From Nitrospira sp. (GTDB taxonomy: Bacteria; Nitrospirota; Nitrospiria; Nitrospirales; Nitrospiraceae), in NCBI GenBank assembly GCA_029194725.1, contig JARFXQ010000015.1:1-64000 (forward strand): a DNA stretch of 64,000 nucleotides, in the 5' to 3' direction. Shown in pieces: positions 26,306 through 35,899 of this stretch. How positions within the stretch are numbered: the first letter of the stretch is position 1; the number at the start of each line of letters is the position of its first letter. The position numbers and the translations under genes are program-made. The notes beneath the pieces are model-generated. The model saw only the letters and a list, made by a program, of their open reading frames with translations, was not told the DNA's origin and ran no database searches.

Positions 26306-27455
26306 ACCCATAGGGGATAGGCCATGAAGGTTCCGAACCGAGTTCTTGTTGCGCCTTGAGCGCCCAGTAGGGCTCCCGGAGCAGTTCGCGAGCGATGAAC
26401 ACCACATCGGCATCCCCTCCGGTCACGATCTCGTCGGCATGGTGAGACTCAGTGATCATCCCAACCGCACCAGTCATGATTGCTGCCTCGTCCCGGATCT
26501 TCCGAGCGAAGGGAACTTGATACCCCTTGGCCACCGGAATACGTGCCTTGGGAACCAACCCTCCGGAGGAAACATCGATGAGATCGATACCGAGATCTTT
26601 CAAATGCCTGGCGAGGACCACCGACTGCTCGGCATCCCAGCCACCCTCTACCCAATCAGTGGCCGAAATCCGTACGAAGAGCGGAAGTTCCGCTGGCACC
26701 TGTCGCCGCAGACGCTCGGCGATTCGGAGCAGAAACCGCATTCGATTTTCCAAACTTCCACCGTAACGGTCCGTTCGGTGATTACTCAAGGGTGACAAGA
26801 ACTCGTGCAGCAGATACCCGTGGGCCGCGTGGATCTCGATCACCCGGAATCCGGCCATGACGGCTCGACGAGCGGCTGCCTCGAATGAAGCGACTACCTC
26901 ATCGATACCAGCTTCGTCGAGAGGCATCGGCTTCGGGTCACCGTCATTGAACGGAATCGGGCTAGGACCGAGGACCGTCCAGCCACCCACTTCAGACGTC
27001 TTGAGGCTGGCTCCTCCCTTCCAAGGAGGCTCACAACTGGCTTTTCGCCCGGCATGGCCCAACTGAATGCCGGCAACCGCACTCTGTGAATGAACAAATT
27101 TTGCAATGCGCGCGAGCGGCTCAATATGTTGATCCCCCCAGATCCCCATATCTCCCGGTGAAATCCTGCCTTCCGGAGTGATAGCGGTAGCCTCGACCAT
27201 CACCAGCGCCGCCCCACCGACGGCACGGCTGCCGAGATGGACCAGATGCCAATCGCTTGCAAGTCCATCCGTCGCCACATACTGGCACATGGGAGACATC
27301 ACGATCCGGTTTCGAAGCGTAATCCCCCGGATTGTCAGCGTACTGAGCAGATCGATCTCCGGGACTTCCCGGTCGTGATCCGTGCTGGCTGGACAGCCGT
27401 GGGCTGTCGTATGAGAAACTTGCTGATCGAATCGCTCGGACATGGGCTTATTCAT
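26280..27455 (-). CDS. Old Yellow Enzyme-type NADH:flavin oxidoreductase (YqjM-like)
   Basis: FMN enzyme that reduces activated C=C bonds. 391 residues. The FMN-proximal RNRIVMSPMCQYVATDGL carries the Cys of the YqjM subclass, QLGHAGRKAS and EIHAAHGYLLHEFLSPLSNH give the substrate His pair and catalytic Tyr region, and RYGGSLENRMRFLLRI and VGMITESHHADEIV bind phosphate. The N-terminus has about 35 extra residues before the barrel. It stands alone, upstream of the decayed VOC gene. Confidence 0.93.
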   Translation of the reverse strand: MNKPMSERFDQQVSHTTAHGCPASTDHDREVPEIDLLSTLTIRGITLRNRIVMSPMCQYVATDGLASDWHLVHLGSRAVGGAALVMVEATAITPEGRISPGDMGIWGDQHIEPLARIAKFVHSQSAVAGIQLGHAGRKASCEPPWKGGASLKTSEVGGWTVLGPSPIPFNDGDPKPMPLDEAGIDEVVASFEAAARRAVMAGFRVIEIHAAHGYLLHEFLSPLSNHRTDRYGGSLENRMRFLLRIAERLRRQVPAELPLFVRISATDWVEGGWDAEQSVVLARHLKDLGIDLIDVSSGGLVPKARIPVAKGYQVPFARKIRDEAAIMTGAVGMITESHHADEIVTGGDADVVFIARELLREPYWALKAQQELGSEPSWPIPYGYAVKRRAK

Positions 27456-27614
27456 CCTCTGGTCTCCATAAAAAAGTGGATGGACGCGGCGTCTCTATCA
27501 TCCAACCTCATCGAAGTCATCGAACAGGTTATGCCCTGTGTCGCATCGAAGACTTCCGTCATTTTCACGATGTCAGCTCGATGCTTCTTGAAAATCAGAT
27601 ATCCGCCACAGGGT

Positions 27615-28094
27615 CTAACCACACCCTTCCAACGCCAGAAGCGCGCGCTTTTTCGCCAAGCCTCCGGCGTAGCCGGTGAGCGAACCGTTCGAACCGACGA
27701 TGCGGTGGCAGGGCACGATGATGCTGATCGGGTTGCGACCGGTGGCTGCACCGGCCGCTCGCGCGCTACCGGGATAGCCTGCGCGCTCTGCCAGTTCGCC
27801 ATAGGCGATGGTTTGACCGAATCGGACGTCCGCAATTGCCTTCCACACCGCGCGCTGGAACGGCGTGCCCTGCGGCGCGATCTCGATTGTAAACCTGGTC
27901 CGTTTGCCGTCGAAATATTCCGACAGCTCGCGCTTGACCTGTCGCAGCGGCTCATGCTTGTCAGCTCGTTTCCATTGCTTGTTGATGCGGGGGTGATATT
28001 TCTGCCCGGCAAAATAGAGGCCCGTCAACGCCTGGTCATCGGCAACCAACAATATGCGCCCAGGAGGACTTTGATAATAGTCGTAGTACAGCAT
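27615..28094 (-). CDS. ogt: Methylated-DNA--protein-cysteine methyltransferase
   Basis: Suicide repair protein that removes O6-methyl from guanine. About 159 residues from ATG 28094 (the frame is open further up into the alkA gene). The active site IIVPCHRIVG is present, with FQRAVWKAIADVRFGQTIAYG forming the DNA-binding HTH and GYAGGLAKKRALLALEG at the end. The start lies 3 bases from the end of the Ada-AlkA gene, so the two are translated together as an alkylation-repair unit. Confidence 0.95.
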   Translation of the reverse strand: MLYYDYYQSPPGRILLVADDQALTGLYFAGQKYHPRINKQWKRADKHEPLRQVKRELSEYFDGKRTRFTIEIAPQGTPFQRAVWKAIADVRFGQTIAYGELAERAGYPGSARAAGAATGRNPISIIVPCHRIVGSNGSLTGYAGGLAKKRALLALEGCG

Positions 28095-28096
28095 GA

Positions 28097-29551
28097 TTAC
28101 TCCTTGATCAGTGAATGCCAGAGCTGCATCACGGCATACGCGCGCCACGGCCGCCAGGCTTCACCGGTTTCGAGCACGCGACGCGCATTCTTCTCCTTCA
28201 GCGCCTTCATGACGCCGAGATCGGTATGAGGAAATGCATCCGGCCATGCCAGCGCCCGCATGGCGATATACTGCGCTGTCCACTCCCCTACGCCGGGCAG
28301 CGTACGCAGCCGCTCCAGCGTTGCGTCGAGATCTGCATGAGGCGTCAGGACCAAGTCCCCGTCCGCTACGACACGAGCGAGCGCGATCACTGTGCGTGCA
28401 CGCGCCGTCGGCATGCCCAGTCGTGCGACGAGGTCGACGCCCATGCCGGCCACACGTGTCGCGGAAGGGAATACCGTCGTCAGTGTCACAAACGGCGTCT
28501 CGATCGACTCCCCGAGCGCTGCGGCAAAGCGGCCGGCGATGGTCCGTGCCGCTGCAACAGTCACTTGTTGCCCAACAATCGCACGTAGCGCGACTTCGAA
28601 TCCGTCGAACGCACCAGGAACGCGCATGCCGGGACGACGCTGCGCCAATTCACCCAACGCACCCGCTACTTCGGTCGGATTGCAGGACAGATCCATGAGC
28701 GCCTTGATACGTCCAAGCACCAGAGGCAGAACCCTGGTGAGTGATGAAGAGACGACGACCTGCAGCGTCGGCTTTTTCGGCGACAATCCGATCTCGACCC
28801 ATCCTAAATAGTCCTTGCCTTCTGCTGTCACACGCACCGTGCGGCGATAACGAGAGTCATCGAGCATCTCGACCCCGGCAATTGCCCGTGCGCCGAGAAA
28901 CGCTCTCATCGCCGGCCAGTCGTAGGGCGGGCGGAAACTTAGCTCGAAGTTCAGCGCATCGGCAACCGGCATTGTCTTGCCGTTCACACGCCGGCGCAAC
29001 TGTCCAGGTTGCAAGCGATATCGCTGCTTGAAGAGTGCGTTGAAGCGCCGCAGACTCCCAAAACCGCTGGCGAACGCCACTTCAGTGATCGGCAAACCGG
29101 TATCGGTGAGCAGGCGTTTGGCAAGCAGCAGGCGCTGTGTCTGAGCAAACTCAACGGGCGAGACACCGAATTCGGCACCAAACACCCGGCGTAAATGCCG
29201 GTCTGTGATGCCCAGGCTCGATGCGACGCCTACCAATCCGCCAGAATCGAGCGCACGGTCCTCGATCAAGCCCGCCGCTGCCTGCGCCACGCGCGTGGTC
29301 GCATCCACGCTTGCATTGCCCGGCGCGAGTTCGGGACGGCAACGCAGACAAGGTCGGTAACCGGCTACTTCGGCCGCAGCGGCGCTCCGGTAGAAGCGGC
29401 AGTTCTCGAATCTGGGCGGCTTCACCGTACAGACTGGACGACAATAGATGCGCGTCGATGAGACCGCGACAAAAAATCGCCCGTCGAAGCGAGCATCGCG
29501 CGCCCGTAGCGCGCGGTAGCTGGTGACAGAATCGAGCATCATGGGTGCCAT
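28097..29551 (-). CDS. Ada-type regulator fused to 3-methyladenine DNA glycosylase
   Basis: About 484 residues from ATG 29551; ATG 29539 is an alternative. The N-terminus is an Ada zinc domain with RIYCRPVC and YRPCLRCRPE, where one Cys accepts methyl groups from phosphotriesters. An AraC-type HTH pair follows (LGITDRHLRRVFGAEFGVSP, TEVAFASGFGSLRRFNALFK). The rest is AlkA: an N-terminal AlkA domain and the HhH-GPD segment LRTLPGVGEWTAQYIAMRAL with a catalytic Asp in HTDLGV. It combines sensing and base excision, with ogt adjacent: a self-contained adaptive response to alkylation. Confidence 0.93.
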   Translation of the reverse strand: MAPMMLDSVTSYRALRARDARFDGRFFVAVSSTRIYCRPVCTVKPPRFENCRFYRSAAAAEVAGYRPCLRCRPELAPGNASVDATTRVAQAAAGLIEDRALDSGGLVGVASSLGITDRHLRRVFGAEFGVSPVEFAQTQRLLLAKRLLTDTGLPITEVAFASGFGSLRRFNALFKQRYRLQPGQLRRRVNGKTMPVADALNFELSFRPPYDWPAMRAFLGARAIAGVEMLDDSRYRRTVRVTAEGKDYLGWVEIGLSPKKPTLQVVVSSSLTRVLPLVLGRIKALMDLSCNPTEVAGALGELAQRRPGMRVPGAFDGFEVALRAIVGQQVTVAAARTIAGRFAAALGESIETPFVTLTTVFPSATRVAGMGVDLVARLGMPTARARTVIALARVVADGDLVLTPHADLDATLERLRTLPGVGEWTAQYIAMRALAWPDAFPHTDLGVMKALKEKNARRVLETGEAWRPWRAYAVMQLWHSLIKE

Positions 29552-29636
29552 TATAGCTACAGCAGATGAACCCCTGCTCGCCATTTTCGGACATGACCCC
29601 GCACGTTGGAAAACCTAGCGCGCATTATTCACGACG

Positions 29637-29690
29637 GTTCGTCATCCTTCGATGAGCTCAGGGTCCCGAGCACAGTCGAGGGGACGAAAT
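29637..29690. repeat. REP-like intergenic element (CTTCGAxxAGCTCAG type), copy 1
   Basis: CATCCTTCGATGAGCTCAGG followed by CGAGCACAGTCGAGGG. This resembles the short palindromic elements (CTTCGAcaAGCTCAGGacgaac) common between genes of many environmental bacteria. A related copy occurs at 34607-34690. Confidence 0.5.
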
Positions 29691-29788
29691 CGCGCAGTCG
29701 CCAAGCCAGGATCGCGGCTCGACGAATAAGTCAAGCCACGTCTGTGAACGCCGGTGAGCTCGTGAGTCGGCAGTGCGTCCCGGTTCGG

Positions 29789-30154
29789 TCAAGACCTGCC
29801 AGCACTGGTAACCGTCAATCTGTTCCCAAAGGGATTAGTCACTGACATATCCCTGCCTCACGGCATCTCTTCTATTCTCGGTCTGATGTACTTGTGGTTC
29901 TTTCCTAGAAGAACTTTTTGGAATGCCTCCAGTTCGTCCGTTTCAATCCTCATCGCCGCGCCAGGGCAACAGTCTCCATGGTGTTCCGATAAATGAAAGA
30001 TGCCGTCATCCGTTGAGATCTGCATATAGAGCGGTAAGTCCTCTCCGAAACGATGTTCCCAATCGATTCTGAAACCTAGGAAATCGATGTAGAACTCCTT
30101 CGTTTTCCTTTCGTCGAATACTCGAAGGATCGGGTTCGGTTTTCCAACACTCAT
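29789..30154 (-). pseudogene. Glyoxalase-superfamily gene with in-frame TGA
   Basis: The open part (29858-30154, 98 residues) matches bleomycin-resistance/glyoxalase proteins: NPILRVFDERKTKEFYIDFL, RIDWEHRFGEDLPLYMQIS, HLSEHHGDCCPGAAMRIE. The frame then meets TGA (29858-29860) and continues without shift for 22 codons (GRDMSVTNPFGNRLTVTSAG) to a second TGA at 29789-29791. The continuation is exactly the conserved family end, and homologs carry Trp at the TGA position (PWG). So this is a single TGG to TGA change, recent because the tail is otherwise intact. Read-through or a sequencing error are alternatives. Confidence 0.8.
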
Positions 30155-30393
30155 CGTGATAAACCTCTATCCGTAGCAGGTAGAAGCCTCGTAGTGCGAT
30201 CTGTGTGGATCGTTCGCGCCATGATGATTCACGTGTATGCACCGGGTCCCCTAGAAATATCATCCACTTGCACGGGTGTGTCAATTGTCAGATCCTGCAA
30301 TAGGAGTGTGATGTCGATATTAGCATTCTCGAACGACTATAAGGTGTGAACGGTCAATTCACCAATACTCAACACGCGAAAGGAGACACTGCC

Positions 30394-30771
30394 ATGCGAT
30401 TCATGACAATGGTCAAGTCCAGCGAAAATTCCGGCCCTCCTCCACAGGCACTCATGGAGGCGATAGCAAAGCTCGGCGAAGAAAACGCCAAAGCAGGCGT
30501 CATGACCGAAATGGGAGGACTTTTCCCAAGCGTGGCGGGCGCGCGCGTCCGGCTGGCTGGCGGCAAACTAACCGTTATCGACGGTCCGTTCGTCGAAACA
30601 AAGGAGGTAGTCGGCGGCTACGCCGTGTTTGAAGTCAAGTCGAAGAAAGAAGCGATCGAACAGACGCTGCGCTTCATGGAGTTGCACAAAGAACATTGGC
30701 CAGGCTGGGAAGGAGAGACCGAGATTCGGCAGATCTTCGAGAGGCCGGACTCCGATCTTGAAAGGAAATAG
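30394..30771 (+). CDS. YciI-family (DGPF domain) protein
   Basis: 125 residues from ATG 30394, with AAAGGAG before it. The core is a ferredoxin-like YCII domain: MRFMTMVKSSENS, then GLFPSVAGARVRLAGGKLT and the signature VIDGPFVETKEVVGGYAVFE. Proteins of this group often sit near sigma factors or as stand-alone enzymes of unknown activity. It is followed after 54 bases by trmO and then an AraC regulator on the same strand. Confidence 0.9.
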   Translation: MRFMTMVKSSENSGPPPQALMEAIAKLGEENAKAGVMTEMGGLFPSVAGARVRLAGGKLTVIDGPFVETKEVVGGYAVFEVKSKKEAIEQTLRFMELHKEHWPGWEGETEIRQIFERPDSDLERK

Positions 30772-30825
30772 CCCTATGAAGTTCTCTCATCATTCCTTAT
30801 TCGATTCCTCGCTCGAGAACGAGTC

Positions 30826-31242
30826 ATGAATGAACAGAACTACATAATCGAACCAATCGGGATCATCCGTTCCGGCTTAACTGACATCGAGAAGGCACCT
30901 CACCAGGGAGATGAAGGTGCACCCGACGCGTGGTTGGAACTCAGAGCTTCGGTCGCAGAAGCACTTGTTGGTATCTCGGTTGGCGACGAGCTCATCGTGA
31001 TCACATGGCTTCACTGCGCGCAGCGGAAGGTCCTTCAGGTGCATCCACGGGGGAAGATCGAAGCGCCGTTGACCGGCGTGTTTGCGACACGATCACCGGA
31101 TCGCCCCAACCCTATCGGACTTCACCGAGTATCCGTCTTGGAGATCGCTGGGCACCGGTTACGGGTTGGACCGATGGAGGCCATCGATGGAACACCCATC
31201 GTTGATATCAAGGCTGTACTCACAAGAGTCGATGACCGCTGA
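30826..31242 (+). CDS. TrmO/TsaA-like tRNA m6t6A37 methyltransferase
   Basis: 138 residues, mostly one TsaA-like beta-barrel domain. IEPIGIIRSGL opens it; LIVITWLHCAQR and the hallmark ATRSPDRPNPIGLHRVSVLE bind S-adenosylmethionine; VDIKAVLTRVD closes it. E. coli TrmO methylates t6A at position 37 of some tRNAs, but it carries an extra C-terminal domain that is absent here, so the substrate is uncertain. The stop overlaps the next start by one base (TGATG). Confidence 0.85.
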   Translation: MNEQNYIIEPIGIIRSGLTDIEKAPHQGDEGAPDAWLELRASVAEALVGISVGDELIVITWLHCAQRKVLQVHPRGKIEAPLTGVFATRSPDRPNPIGLHRVSVLEIAGHRLRVGPMEAIDGTPIVDIKAVLTRVDDR

Positions 31243-32096
31243 TGGCCCGGCAATGGATTGATTTCATTAGTCGCCATACGATAGAGATAGCGATCGATGG
31301 ATATCCCATGACCGGTGGGGTCAAATCAAGAGTAGAACGGCGAACGGTGACAGGATATAGGGAGATGGCTCCCTTTGCTACTTTAACGCCCTTTATTGAT
31401 CGCTTCTGGCACGCGGCGGCTGCAGAAAACGGCAGTTTTCAGCATTACACGATCGTTCCAGATGGATGCGTCGATGTGGTCTATGAAGAAGTCGCTGGTC
31501 GCGTCCGTAGTCTCGTGTTCGGCACGAGCAGTCACACGCGATCCTTTCATGTTACGCCGGATGCGAACTATTTTGGGATTCGGTTTCGTCCGGGCATGGC
31601 CAGGCATGTGCTCAATCTGCCTCCGGACGAACTGACAGATCGCCATCTTGATCTGCCGATCTTCCTAGGTCTTCGCCCTGAAGAAGTGGTCGAGGCTGCA
31701 AGTTTCTCCGCACAGAGTGGGTTGGTTGAACAAACACTGATCAAGACGCTTCACCGATATGACATCACGCCTACGCCACTGGATCAGGCGATCGACCATG
31801 TGCAGCAGAAACAGGAAATCTGGCGGATTGAGACGCTCGCTGACATGTGCGGACTCAGCTTTCGCCAGGTGGAGCGCAGCGTGAAAACCGCCATTGGCTT
31901 ATCACCAAAGCTCCTGATGCGGATCCTGCGTGTCCAGGCAGCAATCACCGCTCTTCAACGCGAGCCACAGATCAGCCTTGTAGACATTGCAGGTACCCTT
32001 GGTTACAGCGATCAAGCTCACATGAATCGAGACTTCCGCCTTCTTACAAGCAGTACCCCCGCGCAGTACCGACGCACTCTCATCCAAAAAGCCTAG
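31242..32096 (+). CDS. AraC-family transcriptional regulator
   Basis: 284 residues. The N-terminal 150 residues form a sensory domain with IVPDGCVDVVYEE and FGIRFRPGMARHVL, seen in AraC regulators that start with an IDRFWH segment. The C-terminal double HTH has IETLADMCGLSFRQVERSVK and SLVDIAGTLGYSDQAHMNRD. The start may be internal (MAPFATL). It is translationally coupled to the TrmO-like gene and may control this small cluster. Confidence 0.9.
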   Translation: MARQWIDFISRHTIEIAIDGYPMTGGVKSRVERRTVTGYREMAPFATLTPFIDRFWHAAAAENGSFQHYTIVPDGCVDVVYEEVAGRVRSLVFGTSSHTRSFHVTPDANYFGIRFRPGMARHVLNLPPDELTDRHLDLPIFLGLRPEEVVEAASFSAQSGLVEQTLIKTLHRYDITPTPLDQAIDHVQQKQEIWRIETLADMCGLSFRQVERSVKTAIGLSPKLLMRILRVQAAITALQREPQISLVDIAGTLGYSDQAHMNRDFRLLTSSTPAQYRRTLIQKA

Positions 32097-32208
32097 ACAG
32101 AGGTAGGACCCAGGTAGCCGTCGCAATGTCGGGTTTTTCCAAGACCGCGGGCCCAGCCCCTCACTATTCTTTCCACATTCATCATGAATGTTTGAATGCA
32201 TGGAACCA

Positions 32209-33309
32209 ATGAAACTCTTCGCCCTTGCACGGCAGCTGTTCATGAGAACCCTGATAACAGCCATTCCGTTGCTCGTCGGCCTCATCGAGCTGAGCGTGAT
32301 TATAGGTTGTGTTCGTACGAAGGATTTCAGAGATGCCAACGGTCTCATAATCCCAAACAGCATCGCCACAATGGAAACCGTTACCATTGGAGGTATCTCT
32401 CAAAGCATCTGGTTCCGCGGCATCGACACGAACAAGCCGGCATTGATCCTCCTGCACGGTGGACCTGGAACCAACGAATCAGCACTCTTTCGACACTACA
32501 ACGCAGCTCTTGAAGAACATTTCCTGGTTGTGTACTGGGAGCAGCGTGGAACAGGCCGTTCTTACTCAAACGATATTCCGCAGGAATCCATGACGATCGC
32601 ACAGTTTGTGATCGATCTCGATGGAGTCGTCGAACTTGTCCGGTCTCGATTCCGCAAGGACAAAGTCATTCTTCTAGGTCACTCCTGGGGCACTGTACTC
32701 GGTACGATCTACGCCTCGACCTATTCAGATAAGGTGGCAGCCTACGTCGGGGTAGGGCAGGTCGCCGATGGCCCAAAGGGGGAGCGTTTCTCCTATGACT
32801 TCGCATTGGCTCAAGCAATCCAACGGAACGACTGGAATGCCCTCCACGAACTTAAAAGAATTGGGCCTCCCCCGCATTCTGTCGATGCCATGCTCGCATT
32901 GCGGAAATGGAGCGAGAGGTTTGGAGGTGCTTTTCACGGTGAGCTTTCCACGGGAAAGTTGATCTGGACGGCGCTACAGACCGATGAAGCGAACGTTATT
33001 GATCTGATCAAATTCGGGCAGGGTAACAGGTTTTCGCTTACTCACTTGTGGCCTGAATTTTCATCGCTCAGGCTGAAGCACCAGTATCGATCGTTTGATG
33101 TGCCGATCCTCTTCATGCTGGGGCGTCATGATCAGATCATACCGTCGGTTCTAGCCGAAGAATATTTTCACGAAATCCAGGCACCGTGTAAACAACTCGT
33201 TTGGTTCGAGCAGTCCGCACATAATCCGCCATTTGAGGAACCGGACAAGTTTAACGAAATCATGATCCAACAGGTCCTGCCTTTGGTTGTAGGACTCAGT
33301 GACAAATGA
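32209..33309 (+). CDS. Alpha/beta hydrolase (prolyl iminopeptidase-like), membrane-anchored
   Basis: About 366 residues from ATG 32209. The N-terminus (RTLITAIPLLVGLIELSVII then GC) is hydrophobic and could be a signal-anchor or a lipoprotein signal with lipid-modified Cys. The hydrolase core has the oxyanion motif LLHGGPGTNES, WEQRGTGRSYS, nucleophile Ser in LGHSWGTVLG, Asp in GRHDQIIP and His in SAHNPPFEEP. This set is like family S33 peptidases. The substrate is unknown. Confidence 0.85.
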   Translation: MKLFALARQLFMRTLITAIPLLVGLIELSVIIGCVRTKDFRDANGLIIPNSIATMETVTIGGISQSIWFRGIDTNKPALILLHGGPGTNESALFRHYNAALEEHFLVVYWEQRGTGRSYSNDIPQESMTIAQFVIDLDGVVELVRSRFRKDKVILLGHSWGTVLGTIYASTYSDKVAAYVGVGQVADGPKGERFSYDFALAQAIQRNDWNALHELKRIGPPPHSVDAMLALRKWSERFGGAFHGELSTGKLIWTALQTDEANVIDLIKFGQGNRFSLTHLWPEFSSLRLKHQYRSFDVPILFMLGRHDQIIPSVLAEEYFHEIQAPCKQLVWFEQSAHNPPFEEPDKFNEIMIQQVLPLVVGLSDK

Positions 33310-33367
33310 GCACGAAGTCAGGCAACACGCCTCTATGCGAACGGTACCGATATCTAGGTGAAGGGCG

Positions 33368-34678
33368 ATGATAGCGCAGATCATCGGCGTTGCAGTGATT
33401 GTTCTTCTGGCTGGCCTCCTCACCACCTTTGCTATTCCGGTCGAGGAGTGGCGTACTGGTGACCAATGCCTGACACCCTTGACGTATACCCCAGTCTCGA
33501 CAGAATCGGACGTTCCGCGAAGGCTGTGGATCGATACCGATGTTTCATGTGGCTATAGCCGACGAACAGACTCGGATGATTGCTTCGCCATTGCCCTTCT
33601 TGCTTACTCATCGGATTTTCAGATCGTCGGGATTTCCACGGTATTTGGCAACGCGCCGATCGATGTGGTGGACCGAACGACAATCGAGCTCGCAAGCAGG
33701 CTGTCGGTTGAAATCGGCCAAACGCTTCCTGTTCATCGCGGGCATCCTGGGCCTCTCGCTCAAATTGTGTCGTCTCCCCGACCACCCGCCTACGAAGCGT
33801 TGGTGGAAGCTCTTGAGCAGGGCCCACTTACTATTGTGGTTTTAGGACCACTGACGAATCTCGCAGCTGTGCTCAGCGAGCGGCTGGCGCTGCGATCGCA
33901 AGTGGTTCGCCTGGTGTCAGTAATGGGCAGACGCCAAGGGCATATTTTCCATCCTACAGAAGGAGCCAATTCAGGAATACTCTTCGGCCATGGGCCGGTG
34001 TTCCGAGATTTCAATTTTGTGATGGATGTGCGTGCTTCCTCGCAGATTATCGACTTGAATCTCCCCACAACGTTGATTCCCTACAACGCCGCTCGCGGGA
34101 TCGAGATGACTGCCGGTGATCTTGATCGACTTACCGCATCTGGTAGGGCGATATCGTGGCTAGCAGAGCGTGCCCGCCCCTGGCTAAGCTACTGGCACGA
34201 GGACATCGGACGTCAAGGGTTCTATCCGTTTGACCTGCTTGCAGCAGCCCATGTGGTCGAACCGAATCAGTTTGGGTGCGCGCCGGTGCGGGTCTGGGTC
34301 GGTAAGGATCCCATGTTATCTGTTCCATATTGGCAATCAACAGCGCTGTTAGTTGATCAGGGGATTAGACCGCTAGAAAAGGTCGAAGCAGTGGGTTCAG
34401 CCCTCTACTGCGCAAAAGTGGAAACCAACATTAAGTCCAAACTAATGGGTCGATTGATCGCTGGAGCAGGCACGGATCTCTCCGGAAAGCTCGGACGAGA
34501 AGGAGACTTACATGCGTCAGACCGGCCTGCGCTGAGCCCTGCGCAACAAGAATCCGAGTTGCGGCTCTTGCGGAAGCAACTGTCTAACAGGCTGCGGAAA
34601 CTCCTCCGTTCATCCTTCGAGAGCCTCAGGACGAACAGAGCGGTCCTTGAATATCCTGAAGTTTTCCGATCGTACTGA
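33368..34678 (+). CDS. Nucleoside hydrolase-like protein, exported, odd C-terminus
   Basis: 436 residues. A short hydrophobic N-terminus (IIGVAVIVLLAGLLTTFAI) suggests export or anchoring. The core matches inosine-uridine hydrolases: LWIDTDVSCGYSRRTDSDD for calcium and ribose, GISTVFGNAPID, LTIVVLGPLTNLAAVL and VMDVRASSQI. Family members normally end soon after the strand at about residue 355. Here some 75 more residues follow, and the last 25 are encoded by a REP-like palindrome (34607-34690), so the original stop seems to have been lost. Confidence 0.85.
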   Translation: MIAQIIGVAVIVLLAGLLTTFAIPVEEWRTGDQCLTPLTYTPVSTESDVPRRLWIDTDVSCGYSRRTDSDDCFAIALLAYSSDFQIVGISTVFGNAPIDVVDRTTIELASRLSVEIGQTLPVHRGHPGPLAQIVSSPRPPAYEALVEALEQGPLTIVVLGPLTNLAAVLSERLALRSQVVRLVSVMGRRQGHIFHPTEGANSGILFGHGPVFRDFNFVMDVRASSQIIDLNLPTTLIPYNAARGIEMTAGDLDRLTASGRAISWLAERARPWLSYWHEDIGRQGFYPFDLLAAAHVVEPNQFGCAPVRVWVGKDPMLSVPYWQSTALLVDQGIRPLEKVEAVGSALYCAKVETNIKSKLMGRLIAGAGTDLSGKLGREGDLHASDRPALSPAQQESELRLLRKQLSNRLRKLLRSSFESLRTNRAVLEYPEVFRSY

Positions 34679-34690
34679 GCCTATCGAAGC
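34607..34690. repeat. REP-like element, copy 2, overlapping gene end
   Basis: GTTCATCCTTCGAGAGCCTC then AGGACGAAC forms a 9-base imperfect stem, and CTGAGCCTATCGAAG follows at 34675. It is the same element class as 29637-29690. It supplies the C-terminal codons of the nucleoside hydrolase gene. Confidence 0.55.
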
Positions 34691-34717
34691 AGGCAAATCG
34701 AGTTTTTCCGCAGTCTG

Positions 34718-35899
34718 CTAAGGCAGCGTGTACTCCACCTCTGGTTCGCTCAAGAGCTTCAGCCACAGAAATCCAATGACTCCAGCCGTCAACGAAGCCA
34801 GAACAATGGCCATTTTCGAAGCGCTGATGAGCTCGGTGTTTCCCGCGAAGGCGAGATTGGTAATGAAGATGGACATGGTGAATCCGATACCGCAAGCATC
34901 CCGGCGCCGACAATATGCCGCCAATGCAAGCCAAGCGGCAAGCGGCATAGACCGGTTGTCACGGCTACGACACACAGGCACGTCACACCTAAAGGTTTTC
35001 CGACAATCAAACCGGCGGCGATACCGATGCTGTTAAGACTGCTCAAGCCTTGTATCCAATCCGCGCCCACAAACACGCCTGTATTGGCGAGCGCGAAAAT
35101 CGACAAGATGATGAATGCGACGGGTTTGTGCAATATATTTTCGAGCCTGTGCGAGGATGAGACTTCGTCGTCGTCTTGTGCGGAGAATGGGACGGCAAAG
35201 GCCAGCATCACTCCGGCCATCGTCGCGTGAACCCCTGACTTCAGCATGAGAAACCACATCACTGCGCCACCGCACACATACGGAGCGAGGGACATGATCC
35301 GGAAGAGACGATTCAATATCAAAAGCAGAACCCACACGACGACAGCATCCACCAAAAACCAAACGGAAATTTCTGCCGTGTAGTAGGTCGCAATGATGAC
35401 AATCGCACCTAGATCGTCGATGACAGCGAAGGCCACAACCAAGACCTTCAGCGATGGAGGAATGCGGTTACCGAGCATGGCCAGCACGCCGAGAGAAAAG
35501 GCGATGGCTGTTGCCATCGGGATCCCGATGCCGGCTTGCGTCGGTGTCCCCCCAATTAAGAGAGAAATGAATGACAGCCGGTATGGTCATTCCACCGACC
35601 GCCGCAACAATCGGAAGCAGGGCGTTCCGAAAGTTCGACAGTTCACCGCTATACAGCTCACGTTCGAGCTCCAATCCAATGAGCAAAAAGAAAATCGCCA
35701 TCAGCGCGTCGTTCACCCAATGCTCGAGACTCAGGCCTCCGACATCCATCTGCCACGCACTCATATGCCGCGCGCCGATGGAAGAATTCGCAATCGACAG
35801 CGACACCGCCGTACAGACCAGCAGCAGCATTCCGCTCGATTTCTCGGAATCAAAAAACCGTTGAAAGGTCTGTGACAGCTGTCGCTCGATGGTATCCAT
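34718..35899 (-). pseudogene. nhaA: Na+/H+ antiporter NhaA with two frameshifts
   Basis: Three frames together give a full NhaA. The first (from ATG 35899) has SEKSSGMLLLVCTAVSLSIA and FFLLIGLELERELYSGEL. It breaks at a run of six C (35548-35553; five would keep frame). The second frame continues IPMATAIAFSLGVLAML, VVAFAVIDDLGAIVIIATYY with the ion-binding Asp pair, and GLHWRHIVGAGMLA. A one-base loss near 34890 shifts to the third frame, which supplies GIGFTMSIFITNLAF to the end. All the conserved residues survive, so inactivation is recent, or the run of C is a sequencing or phase-variation site. Confidence 0.85.
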
